This document shows positions 34,680 through 45,558 of a stretch of 64,000 nt of DNA, piece after piece (the first letter of the stretch is position 1; the number at the start of each line of letters is the position of its first letter). Origin of the DNA: Linyphia triangularis (taxonomy: Eukaryota; Arthropoda; Arachnida; Araneae; Linyphiidae); NCBI GenBank assembly GCA_963978545.1, contig OZ021732.1:62410714-62474713 (forward strand). The letters run 5' to 3'. The position numbers and the translations under genes were made by a program. The notes beneath the pieces were generated by a model. That model saw only the letters and a program-made list of their open reading frames with translations. It did not search any database and was not told the origin of the DNA.

Positions 34680-34955
34680 AATGATATCACTTTGAATTTC
34701 GAGAAAGGCGAGCTTCAAACCGGAAAAGAAGAGGTTCCATTGTTCGGTTTGGACTCGGAAGAGCCGTGTGCATATCGAATAGTAGCTCTTGAAGACATCA
34801 CCATCCCCTCCATGACAGATTTGGTTGTAAAGGGTTCAGCAGAGCTCCCGAAGGCCTTCCGATTTGGTGTAACGGACTTCCCATCATCGAATAGTGTACC
34901 GAAAGGAGTGCTAGTAGGAGCGACGTACTGGTCTGGTGCCGTCTGTGTTAATTAG
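34680..34955 (+). pseudogene. Ty3/gypsy protease-end fragment after an internal deletion
   Basis: In a frame different from gag, the stretch starts at the segment that follows the protease core in gypsy polyproteins (LNFEKGELQTGKEEVPLFG). It continues through a conserved surface stretch (ITIPSMTDLVVKG), ends VPKGVLVGATY, and stops at 34955. The protease active-site part (D-[ST]-G) and everything downstream (reverse transcriptase, integrase, 3' LTR) are missing, so only the 5' end of the element remains. Confidence 0.65.
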
Positions 34956-36798
34956 ACTGCAGACAGACCTCAGGTTCTTACATAGATAAGATTACAACTC
35001 CTTAAAGGGTGAAATGTTTAGCAATAAACTCTGCCGAAAGATCGCATAGTGGAACTCCTTTGATGAGTGTGGTTTGAAAAAGCTGTTCAATAAACATAAC
35101 CAAAGTGATAACAAACAAATTTATTAACTACTAGGTTTACTTTACAGAAATAAAGGTTACTTTAACAATTAATGATCGCTTCTCTTTTACCAATTTTAAA
35201 CATTAAATCTACTTTACGAAGTCGACCTTAAATTACCAATCCTATCAAGTTTATATTAAAAACCCCAAATCAGGTACTGTTTACACATATTCAAACACAT
35301 TTCATTTAAATAGTCATTTTTGGCCAGAACTCAGCTGCCCTCGCTACTTGTGGTTAAGATTTAATATTAAATTTACTCAAAAGTTAAAGTTAGAAAGCTG
35401 GAAGATTAGCTTAAAATGTGAATAAATGACTTCACGGTACCTGAGGCCATACTCGTCATGGCGTATTCTGCCATTCTCGGGAAAACCTATATATCCAAAA
35501 TGGGCCTGCGGCGTTTTCTAATTCTCCCACACCTCAAGCAAAAAACTCCGAATGAATGCCCCGGGCTCTCGTGTCCCCCCTTTTTACGTCAAGTCCAAGG
35601 CGGGGTCAAAATTCACCTCCAGCCAGTCCAAAAGTCCGCAGGTTCAAATCTCTGGTTTTGAACTCTAGCCAATCGTGAACCCTAACATCACTGAGATCCC
35701 GCCTCTGATCCACAAGCGTCAGAGACTGGACTCGGACCCTCTGACGTCAATTCTTTGTACCGCCTAGAATTTTTCCGATCCCCTCTCTTCACAGCTGCAG
35801 TACACCTGGGCCCTAATAATTCTGAATCCCAGCTTGCTGTCAAACGTAACGTCAAGCTGGCGCCAGCCTTTGTAACCCTTACCTAAAATTGAAAAGCCCC
35901 CGAGTATTTATGACGTCTGGCTCCAGCTCGATTCCGCCCTCACACGAAATAGTGAATGTAAACCCCCCTTTCAAGATTTCCCGACCTTTAATACACAACT
36001 GACCTTTTGACCCTATCGTTCCCTGCAATCCATGGCTTTTGAAAGCAACTCGCCAACACATGTTGCAAAAGTACCTTTCTATCGGCCTGGCTTTTGTAAA
36101 AAAGGCTAACTGACTTCTTTGCCTTTTTCTGGACTTTCCAAAATTCCTGATGTTCAGTTCAAAATTTTGGCCCTGGTCAAAATTATTTTTCCAACAAAAA
36201 AAAATTAAACTAAACCTTGCGTCTAAAAGATGAGGTCGTGTAAGTAGATCGAAATCCAGAAAATCCCAAAGTGAGCGTATGTGTTTATCTAAGGCAGCTG
36301 AACACCTAACCAAAAGAATTACATTGTTATACAAGATAAATACAAATATAAGGTTAAATACTGGTCAATACAAGTAATGTATGACCTAAAATCATAAAGG
36401 TGAATAATAGAAATAGTACTAAAAATTAGAAAGATAATAAAAAAAAATTCAGAGTCCATCTCCCTGTATGAGTGTTTTGTATGTGTCCAATGTGTAGGAC
36501 GTCTGTCAAATAGATGCAAAAGAAAAGAAATTTTGCAACGTTTTGTCGAGCTCTATGCTTCAGCTTCCTTAATTGCTCTTTGTTTAGTGGTATTACCACA
36601 CTGTACAACGAGATGCACTCTGTAATGCACTTAAAATACATATTATGCTGAATCTAGAAAAATAATATTATAAATGAGTGCAGTAAATATGTAAGTATGC
36701 AAGAACTTAATTAGAATAAAAGTATAAAAGAAATGTTCAAAATTTGAAGTGTGTTTTCTTCATTCTTGCAACAGTTCAAAAGAAGCATAAGTGTTAGT
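34956..36798. other. Unassigned stretch with a GC-richer island at 35380-35880
   Basis: 34956-35380 is AT-rich and featureless. 35380-35880 is clearly less AT-rich, and its plus strand contains an open segment with AYSAILGKTYISKMGL followed by PHLKQKTP. That is reminiscent of the post-protease segment of chromovirus/plant-type gypsy polyproteins (Y-[NS]-AILGR...HLK.KFPT), but the match is short and I do not rely on it. 36200-36798 is AT-rich, downstream of the envelope-like gene. Confidence 0.35.
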
Positions 36799-39459
36799 TT
36801 ATCTCCGTGCACAGCATGTCACTAGTGTTGAAAACAGTCTCACCATGAGTCCCACAAACAAGGCCAATGCACCCCCCATTTTTAAGAAAAAGAACGCTGA
36901 ATTTAATGTTGGAAAAAACTTCCAATCGAAAATACCACCCGGTGAGTCCTGCGCTTGCGTCGTTGTGTGATTATGTAATAGTTTCATGAGTTGGACCGAT
37001 GGTTCATCGAGACAGAATGAAAATTGTTTGCACTGTATGTTGGTATGTGCCTGAAGACAAAGTTTTTCTTCGTAACATTGTTGGTCTGCCAGAAAACGAA
37101 CGTGATGTGTTGTAAATTGCTGAGTAAGGTCAACAGCCCTTGTGTATGTGGTGAGTCGTTGCAAAGTAACCTCGGCAAGTCCGTTGTTGCAGGAAGATAA
37201 GGCTTGAAATGACAGTTCAGCGAAAATGGAGCATCTGTAACACCCTTTGATTTGAAACTCGGAATCATGGAAAAGTGGCAAACCGATGATCTCTGGACTG
37301 ATATCTTGTAGTCTGCGAAAAGAAGCTGTATTTTGATGGCTGCTGAGGTGAGCAATGTTGACGTGAGCTTCCCTTGTTGTAGATGTAATGTATGCAGATC
37401 TTTTGTCAATGGTAACCTATGATGTTGTTTCTCTTGCATCCTTCGAATGGCCTGGGGCACCTCCGTACAACGCAGTTGATCTTCGTAGAAGTCACAGGTC
37501 GTCATATCCTCAGCGAAGATGAAATGCTTGGTGTAACTGGTGTTTGCTTGTACTGCTCCGACCATGTTTGCAAACGGTGAATTTCTGTCTGCTGTCTTTA
37601 GGAGGTGACCTTCGGAAGGATCTCTGACACTCTGGACCAAAGACTCTGACATCAGGAGTTGAGGTTGGTCGTAACTGCCAATGAGATGTATCTGTATGCC
37701 TCCTGGAAGCGTTGCCTTGTCTTGTAGTTGTACTCTTGAGATCGTCCCATTTTCCGAATGTGTGACTCCAATGTGATAAGAACATGTGAAGCCTGTGATC
37801 TTTAATACCTCATACGCCTGTGTGAGGTCTGGGATGTAGTAGGTTCGACGAAAACTGCAGCCTGATCTGTGTTCAATCGCACAGCCGGATCCTTGCGTGC
37901 TTGCTTGACACGTTGATACGCCAGGGTAGTCTCGTGATGCCTCCGTTTCCGCTTCAAAATGCAATCCTGAATACGATGCTCTCTTACAGTGCAATCCCCA
38001 ACTGCAAAACCGGTTTTGGCTACATGATAATTGCGAGATATGCTTAGCTGTAACCGCGAAAGTGAAATATTGACGAGCTGTCGAAAATTTGCAGTGGACA
38101 GCGTCCAGTCGCACCTCTAAATGAAACAATTGTTTACCTTCTTTCGATTTGAACCATAGACACGAAGAATGTTGTATACCCCTGAGAGTCAATTCGGCAG
38201 TAGTCTGTAATATACAGTTCTGCATTAATGGATCAGTGGGAATTTCGCACCTTTCTATATTGGAATGGATTATGTTCGTGTCAGAACATTCAGCCTGAGC
38301 CTCGCCTACTATAAGACATGCGATGACGGCGATCGTTGCGACTCTATAAAAATCGTTATTGAGAGCACGTCTCTCAATATGGTGCATAACGGTTTCTCCA
38401 GTGTGTCTGACCGTCTTTCCAAGATATGCTCCTAATATTAGGAAGAATCGTAAAGTTATTTTGAGCACTCGCACTACTATTCGAACTGGTAAAACTAAAA
38501 GTTTTACTGTATAAATTAGTGTTTTGATGATCGTCTTAATCATTATTAGTGTTAACATGAATAGAAACAAAAAGAAGCAATAAAGTAGGTTTCTTGCAAA
38601 TAAACTCCAACATTTAACTGTTTTGAAATTTTCGAAACAAAAAACACATGTGTTCAGTCTACAGTAACTTTTGCCGGACAGTTGTATATTTGCAGAAATG
38701 GAATGTCCGTCGTCACTGACAAAAATAATCGTAAGCGTAGTTTTATACGCTAGAAGTTCGAAAGGTATCGTTAGTTCTCTATCCTCCGGAACTGTAAGTA
38801 ACATCTCATAGGTATTAGTGCGCAGAACTACCCGTCCGGAAGATGGCAATGTAAGTACTGGATCAAGGAATTCCATTGTAATGTTATTTTGCGTAAAATG
38901 AGCCGTTTCAAACTCGTGCAGTCGTCTGGAGTGTAGTGTTTGTTTTTGAAACAAACATAGAAACAATGTCAGTAACTGAGGGTTGACAATTGTGCAAGAG
39001 TATAGGTGTCTCGCGTGTTAATTCACAGGAACACTGACTTTTTTCTGCACATCCATACATGCCACAAAATGCTTTATCGCCATTGGAAGTTCCTTGCGTG
39101 CAATCACAGTCTGGTTGTGCGCACTGGTAAAATGTGCTTGTTGTAGATCTAGCAGAGTTATTAGTTTGCAGTAAAAATCTGCTTGGTTCGACTAGTTCTG
39201 CTTCGGGTGTAATTATGAACGTTTGTTTGCCAATGATGCAATTTCGGCAACTGTGAACTCCGCAAGTCTGAGGTGGTAAGTTAAATCTCTGGAGAGCGTG
39301 TTTTGCAATTGATTGACATTGAAAATTACTATCTTTAAACGTGCAGATCTGCGGATGATGAGATGCTGCAATTGTTGTGCATAGTATTATGCAAATGAGT
39401 GTTCTCGTCCATGGCGTGCAAACTGCAAGGTAACACATGTGCATGTCAATCAAATTCAC
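36799..39459 (-). pseudogene. Envelope-type glycoprotein precursor with bunyavirus-like Gn/Gc organisation (frameshifted)
   Basis: The gene is split over three frames: 39459-38908, 38966-36984 and 37281-36799. The first part starts with a signal-peptide-like hydrophobic stretch and a cysteine-rich ectodomain. The second contains a long hydrophobic span (about 38600-38440) followed by a basic cytoplasmic-type segment, then a second internal signal-like segment ending VGEAQA just before ECSDTN (about 38330-38285). After this comes a cysteine-rich domain with CSWGLHC and GCSFRRTYY patterns, of the type seen in phlebovirus Gc (G2) class II fusion proteins. The third frame has GCYRCS...AEVTLQ and a C-terminal membrane anchor. 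Such genes are known as env of some arthropod and nematode LTR retroelements. The frameshifts near 38930 and 37290 prevent a full product. The parent element is unclear. Confidence 0.65.
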
Positions 39460-40203
39460 ACTTCAATCTCCCAGCTTTTTTTTTTCTTTATATAAAAAAA
39501 AAAATTATAATCAAAAGAATTTGCTTTTGCTGTTAATTAACCACTATAATTGCTAATTACTTTTAAGACAAAAGAAAGAAAATCTCTCTCTCTATATATA
39601 TATAAAAAAAAATTCATCACGCTTATAATATTCCCTACAATAAAATTATAATGCCATACTATATTTGGCGAAATAAAGTAAGGTGCTTGAAGAAAAAAAA
39701 ACAAGCCTTATGCTATTTACAACAGTAATTATTATTACTGAGTAAACTGGTCATGCATTACCTAAAAAAAACAATTGCATAGTAATAAAAGAAATTAAAA
39801 TCATTTATTTCTCGTTCTGCTCGTTTGCATTTCAAGTTATCTTCAGTAATTCGAAGCATAAACTGTTAAATTGTAATGAGTGAGATAAAGAAATCAATGA
39901 ATAACTCATAATAACATTCCAGCATTTATCCAATTCTCTCTGTAGTTCCCCTACTCATTTTTTCCTGTGTTTACTTCCTATCCATTGAAGTAAACAAAGA
40001 ACTCATATTGTACACACGCATCCAATCAGATGTTTAATAAGAAAAAAAAAATATATATAACAATATAGAAAAAAAAAAGAATTTATGAATTTTGAATATT
40101 CATGCATAAAATCCGTGTAAAAAGAAGCAAATTTGGCCTCTCTTCAGTCTTTAGATTACGTTATCCGATGACCGTATCCGTCTATGCTACATATTTGTAC
40201 ATT
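39460..40203. other. AT-rich non-coding stretch upstream of the envelope-like gene
   Basis: A poly-A/T-rich region with no gene. With the retrotransposon 40216-45546 removed it is continuous with 45559-49749, so about 4.9 kb of non-coding DNA originally lay between the envelope-like gene and the gypsy pol to the right. Confidence 0.5.
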
Positions 40204-40385
40204 AAACTATCTTTTCTTTTTCGACTCCTAGACCTGGAGACTGTTGTACGTGTTTGGAAAACTCTTCTTTACCACTTTCGTCACTTCGTTTTTCTACTTT
40301 TAATCGACAGTGTCGGTTTTCACTACTTTAATTTCTAGATTCTTTAAGAATCCCCACCAAGTAAGTAACTTGTTTTTTCTTCACC

Positions 40386-41762
40386 ATGACTGAAGGCCTC
40401 AAGAGGTCGTTGGACGACGAAGATCTCCTCGAGGGTGGTTCCACCAAAGAGCAACGTCGCGGTGGCAAGGTTTTTTACACCGAGCTATCTGAGCTAGAAA
40501 AAATCCAATTCGCTATTCAATATGGTGCAACGTGTCCGAAAGTCATTATCGAATCTACTTTAGGAAAAGGTAGTCTACCTTTTTCGAACCCTCAAGTTAT
40601 CAAGTCTACCTTTAAAAATATTTTATCATCAGACGATACGCTCAAAATTACCAGAAGACAAAAACTTCTTCTGGAATCTAAAAATTGTTCGACTTTCGTT
40701 AAACTCGCAGACTTAAAAGTAATTGGCTCTGTCCCCATTACCTGGCGAGCGATAGAAGAAACCATTACAACTAAATATCTAATCAGAGGCGTCGACTCTT
40801 CTATTCCTCTTGAAGATATTGCAACAGAGCTCAAAGAGGTGGGAATTAAATTCTCACAAATTGTGAGATTTACAAGAAAGAATTCTGAGGATCCTATTCC
40901 TATCGTACTCGTTAAAGAGCTTGGATATAAGGAACGACAGTCAGTACCCCTGTTTCATATGTTACACAGGGTGTCCTCCTACACCGAATCCCCCAAAATC
41001 TGTTACAACTGCCTCCGCTTTGGGCATTTTCAGAAGTCCTGCGACCGCAAACAACGGTGCGCCGCTTGTGGAGACTTCCATCCTCCCTCCACCCCGTGTC
41101 TAAAAGAAAGCATCTGCTTTAGATGTAAAAGCAAAGACCATAAAGCTACAGACTCCTCGTGTGAGTTCATTAAACTCGAAAAATCGGCCATCAACAAGGC
41201 TATCAAAGAAAAGATCCCTATCAAATTAGCTAAAGCATCTTTGAAGACTAAAGTATCCTACGCGGCAATCACAGCCCAGACCAACAATCCCCATTCAACT
41301 TGGGAGGTGTTACCTAGTATCCAAAAAGATATTCAAGAACTGAAAAGTGCCATCGCAGCTATTCAAGCCGTTTTGTTTCAACCCAGAAACACAGACATTC
41401 CTTCTGGTCACCAGGCCAGTTTAACCCTACCAGCCGTAACAAGTCAGCTGTCTTCAGAGTTAACAACGATTGTTGACGCTACAGAGGGGCAAGCGAAAGA
41501 TTTCCACACAGCAGAATCATTCATCTTGAAGGAAAAAAAATACCAAGCAGACATCGCAGACCTCAAAAAAGAAAATCGCAAACTGGGAGACGTAGTCTCA
41601 GAACTTCATAATACAGTAATCTTTCTAAAGTCAGAGACTGAGCGTTTGACCTCTATCATTGCTCAGAGAGGTAGCCCTTTGTGGCATGGACAGAACTTTA
41701 ACAACCCCGATTTCGACGAACAATTTGTTTCATCTCCTATGAACTTTGGAGAGGGAACTTAG
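40386..41762 (+). CDS. LINE ORF1, RNA-binding protein with CCHC zinc knuckles
   Basis: An intact 458-residue frame. The N-terminal half is basic and resembles an RNA-recognition-type fold (about residues 120-200). Three consecutive knuckle-type motifs lie at about 206-255: CYNCLRFGHFQKSC, CAACGDFHPPSTPC and CFRCKSKDHKATDSSC. The C terminus (about 385-430) has a heptad-like, charged segment able to form a coiled coil (ADLKKENRKLGDVVSELHN). It would bind the element RNA and form the ribonucleoprotein needed for target-primed reverse transcription. It is followed 36 bp later by ORF2. No breaks are seen. Confidence 0.85.
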   Translation: MTEGLKRSLDDEDLLEGGSTKEQRRGGKVFYTELSELEKIQFAIQYGATCPKVIIESTLGKGSLPFSNPQVIKSTFKNILSSDDTLKITRRQKLLLESKNCSTFVKLADLKVIGSVPITWRAIEETITTKYLIRGVDSSIPLEDIATELKEVGIKFSQIVRFTRKNSEDPIPIVLVKELGYKERQSVPLFHMLHRVSSYTESPKICYNCLRFGHFQKSCDRKQRCAACGDFHPPSTPCLKESICFRCKSKDHKATDSSCEFIKLEKSAINKAIKEKIPIKLAKASLKTKVSYAAITAQTNNPHSTWEVLPSIQKDIQELKSAIAAIQAVLFQPRNTDIPSGHQASLTLPAVTSQLSSELTTIVDATEGQAKDFHTAESFILKEKKYQADIADLKKENRKLGDVVSELHNTVIFLKSETERLTSIIAQRGSPLWHGQNFNNPDFDEQFVSSPMNFGEGT

Positions 41763-41798
41763 ACACAATTTGCGAATTTTGTCTTTTCCCCAGCCAAC

Positions 41799-44700
41799 AT
41801 GGCCTTTCTGTTAACATGGAATTGCCGCAGTATTGCTGCCAATCTCACCACCTTACATTTTTTGGTGCATCACTTAAATCCTTCGGTAATTTGTCTCCAA
41901 GAAACTTGGATTAATAAGAATAGTTCCCTCCTTCACCTGAAAGGGTATGTTAACTTTAATAAACCTCGATCTGGGAAAGAGAGGGGGGGTGGTCTTGCCA
42001 TCCTCATAAAATCGGATATTCCGGGTTGGATCCTTCCGGATTTTCAAGACTCTCCTACTATGGAATTTCTTGGTATCAAAATTATTTTTTGTAAACAAAC
42101 TTTTCATATTGGCAATGTTCACAGACTGGCTGGACCTTGGTCCAACAAAGACTTTTTAACCCTAGATTCCTTCATAAATCACCCCTGCTTCATTGCTGGT
42201 GATTTCAATGCGCGCAGTATCTCTTTTGGGGACAACGTCTCCTCCCCAAGCGGTCAAGCTTTTGCGAAGTGGGTTGATAATGGCCCTCTTGTTTTACTAA
42301 ACTCCAAAGGAATAACAAGGGAACACTCCGCAGGTGTCGGAAGTGTTCTTGATTTGATTTTTTGCTCTCCCTCTCAAATGAATAAAGTGGACTGGAAGAG
42401 AGTAGAAGAAAAGGGTTCTAGTGACCATTTCCCCACTTTCATCAAATTTAAGAATCGGCTTTCTTTCAATACCCAAAATCGTTCCTATACAAATTGGCGA
42501 TCTTTCTCAGAAAACTGTGTTTTGAGTTATGTGGAAATCCCCACCAATGACTCTACTGCCCTTCTTTCCGCTGAGGAAACAGCCCATTCAATACAGGTTA
42601 CCCTGTCCTCCTCTATTCAAAAATCTACTGTTCAGGTTTCTTCCAGAGGTAAAAAATCTTTGCTCTCATGGTAGAACAAGGCATGTGCTAAAGCCAAACG
42701 CTTAAAAAATTGTCTTTATAAAAAAGCAAAAAGATCTCTCGATGATAAGGTGTGGCTTGAGGCCAAAAAGGCAACTGCCATTTTTAAGAAGACTCTTTTA
42801 AAAGCAAAACGTAATTTTTGGAGTTCAAAAATGCAATCAATCTCCTCTCCCAAGCAGCTTTTCAAAGTGGTGAGAAATATCAACAACTATATGGCCCCCT
42901 CTAACAACACCAGTAACCTTATTTTTGAGGATAAAGATAAACAAATCAGTGATCCTCTCCACCAAGCCAACCTTCTCTGTCAAAGATTCGTTTCCAAATC
43001 TCAAACCACTTCGACTCTTCCGATCCAACCTCTATCTCAGCCTAATTTTACTTGTCAGCCTTTCTTCTCCATCCAGGAACTCGATAGATCTATCAAACTC
43101 CAGAGGGTCTCGGCCCCGGGGATTGACGGTATCTCGGCAAGAGCCTTTAAATCCCTTCCAAATGTGGACTGTCTAAAACTGTTAAGTTTTTTCAATTTTT
43201 GCCTTGAATTTTCCTTTTTTCCAAAAAGCTGGAAAAAAACTGTTATTGTTCCGATTAGAAAACCCAACAAACCAGCTAATCTACCCACCAGCTATCGCCC
43301 AATTGCCTTAATTCCCGTTATTAGTAAAATCCTGGAAAGAATGGTTCTCGCCCGTCTGATTTTTTGGACCTCAAATGTTAAGTTATTTCATAAAAATATG
43401 TTTGGCTTTATACCGGGGAAATCGGCGGTGGATTGCCTCCATAACATTTCCCAACACATTGCCTGGGCTAGATCCAAGAAAAATTGGGTTTGCATGATCT
43501 CCCTTGATATCGCTGGAGCCTATGACGAAGTCTGGGTTGAGGGACTCGTCAAAAAACTTAAGTCGGCTGGTTTAGAAATGAAACTACTCTCCCTGATCCA
43601 GGATTTTCTCTTTTGCCGCCCGATCCAAGTAAGGTGGAGAGGTCAGCTCTCCGACCCCTTGGAGGTTTCATCCCTTCCTCAAGGATCAATCTTATCTCCT
43701 TTCTTATTCAATATTTACATGCATGATCTCATTAAAGAAGTCCCCCCTCACTCCCAGGTTTTTTTATATGCAGATGATATCACTGTGGTAGTTTCGGCTT
43801 CGTCCCCTGCCCAGTGTGTCGCTAATATCAAACATTCCTTGGAGAACATTTCAGTCTGGGCCAAACGCTGGAAGGTGGATTTTGCCAGTGAGAAATCATC
43901 CATCATTGATCTTTCTCCCAAAATTTCGAAATTATCCCAGCCTATTTCTATCAATGATAATATTATCCCCTGGGTTTCTTGCTCCAAAGTTCTAGGCCTA
44001 GTTTTCCAAAACAACTTCACCTGGAAAGAACACTGCCTTGCCAGCTGCAAAAAAGGCTCAAAAATCCTAAACATCATCAAGTTCATTAGCAGTAAAAACA
44101 CGGGAATCAAAGCCAAACTAGCCCTCCAAATCATCTCGCAAGTCCTCCTTCCACGGATTGATTTTGCTAACTCAGTGAGAACAAATGATTCTCAGATGAA
44201 CATGCTCAAGTATGAAGTTTTGGAAAACTCTGCTATCCGTTTCGCACTTGGTATCTTCAAATGGGCGCCAAATGACATCATCCGGAAAATTTCTAATATC
44301 CCACCATACCGAATTCGTGCTAAATGGTCCCAAATTACAATGGCTCTAAAAGTTCAATTTCATAATTTGCCCCTTCCAAAGCCTGAATCCTATATCAAAA
44401 ACCATCAGATTCGTTCCACGATCTGCAACTTGGAAGTCCAATTTGGTCTACAAAATCGAACCCGTTTCCTACAAGTTCAGGTGCACCCCTCGCAAACCCA
44501 CCATTTGGAATGCATCACCAACTTTTTCCCGAACTCCTCAACCAAATCTCCTGTCTTAATTCAATCCCTTTTTTGGGAACTTCGTAAGAGATACGAGGAT
44601 TTCGAACTCTGGGCTACAGATGGATCTAAGACTGGCTGCGGGGTGGGTTTCGGCCTAGTCAATGAAAATGGCTCAGTCTCTCGATCCATTCGACTTCCTA

Positions 44701-45428
44701 TGCACTCCTCGAGTTTCACCGCCGAAACGGCTGCCATTCTTTATTTAGCCACCTTTTTTTTAAGAGATGTCCCCTCTTTAATATTATCAGATAATAAAGG
44801 GGCTGTTGAGGGCATTGGCAATGTTTGTGGAAGGGGTTCGTCTCTTATTACTGAAGCACGACTAGCCCTAATTAACAAATCCATCCTCTCCCCAACGATC
44901 CTGGTTTGGTGTAATGCCCACGCTGGTATTCAAATTAATGAAACAGCTGATCAACTAGCCGGCAAGGCTGCATCAGATCCTTCCTCTCCAACCATGTCTA
45001 TTTTGGATTGGATGGATATGAAACGTTTCATCAAGAGGAAACGACAAGAAGAATTTGATTTTCTTTGGTCCTCCTCCAAATATAACTTCAAGTTTCATGA
45101 TCAATTAGTCACTCCTCCCTTCCTATCCTGGATCTCCTCGAGATATGAAGAAGTAAAGCTTTTCAGGATTATTTCAAATTGTTATCCCACCAAAAGCATC
45201 CTTCACAAAATAGGACTCTCGGCTTCTCCTCTTTGTAACTCTTGTCATATCCCAGACGATTATCCCCACAGATTTCTCCAATGCGCCCGATACGATTCAG
45301 AGAGATCAATTCTTTTTGATCTCCTAAAAATCTCACCCAGCCAAAAAACTTCAGTCAAAGATATTTTGAATTGTGCTAATCTATCCTCTCCATGTATCGG
45401 AAAAGGGATTCTTCGCTTTTTCGCTTAA
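41799..45428 (+). pseudogene. LINE ORF2 (endonuclease, reverse transcriptase, RNase H) with one in-frame TAG
   Basis: One frame of about 1209 codons from the ATG at 41799 is interrupted only by TAG at 42672-42674. It follows LLSW, where a second tryptophan is usual, so a TGG to TAG change is likely. The APE endonuclease domain is residues about 1-230 (LTWNCRS, ICLQETW, AGDFNA, DLIF, SSDHFP). The reverse transcriptase spans about 400-700 (SYRPIALIPVISK, LDIAGAYDEVW, LPQGSILSPFLFNIYM, and the catalytic FLYADD). RNase H is about 935-1075 (WATDGSK, FTAETAAI, ILSDNKGA, WCNAHAG, ETADQLA). A C-terminal CNSC...H...C motif follows. Apart from the stop, all catalytic residues are in place. It could only act if the stop is read through or supplied in trans. 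Confidence 0.9.
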
Positions 45429-45558
45429 AAAGCTTTCGTTTTATGACGTCAGCATAAATATGTATACGGAGACAGGGGTTGTATGCCCGTAGTTCTCCTT
45501 CCTTTGCCTCTTTTGAAGAGGTTCTAACAACAACAACAACAACAACAAACTATCTTTT

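Larger units (their letters stand above)
40216..45546 (+). mobile_element. Full-length two-ORF non-LTR retrotransposon with 12-bp target duplication
   Basis: Exact AAACTATCTTTT 12-mers lie at 40204-40215 and 45547-45558. The element has a 170-bp 5' leader, ORF1 with CCHC knuckles, a 36-bp gap, ORF2 (endonuclease, reverse transcriptase, RNase H), a short 3' UTR and an (AAC)n tail at about 45523-45546. ORF content and RNase H place it in the I/Jockey-type group of APE-containing LINEs; the exact clade needs a tree. The intact target duplication and a single nonsense codon suggest a young insertion. Confidence 0.9.

Noticed and set aside
35879..36334. 151-codon minus-strand frame
   Set aside because: No recognisable domain, it straddles a composition boundary, and there is no supporting splice or promoter signal.
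43748..44134. Minus-strand open frame inside the LINE
   Set aside because: It lies antisense to the reverse transcriptase palm/thumb region and is a shadow of that coding sequence.
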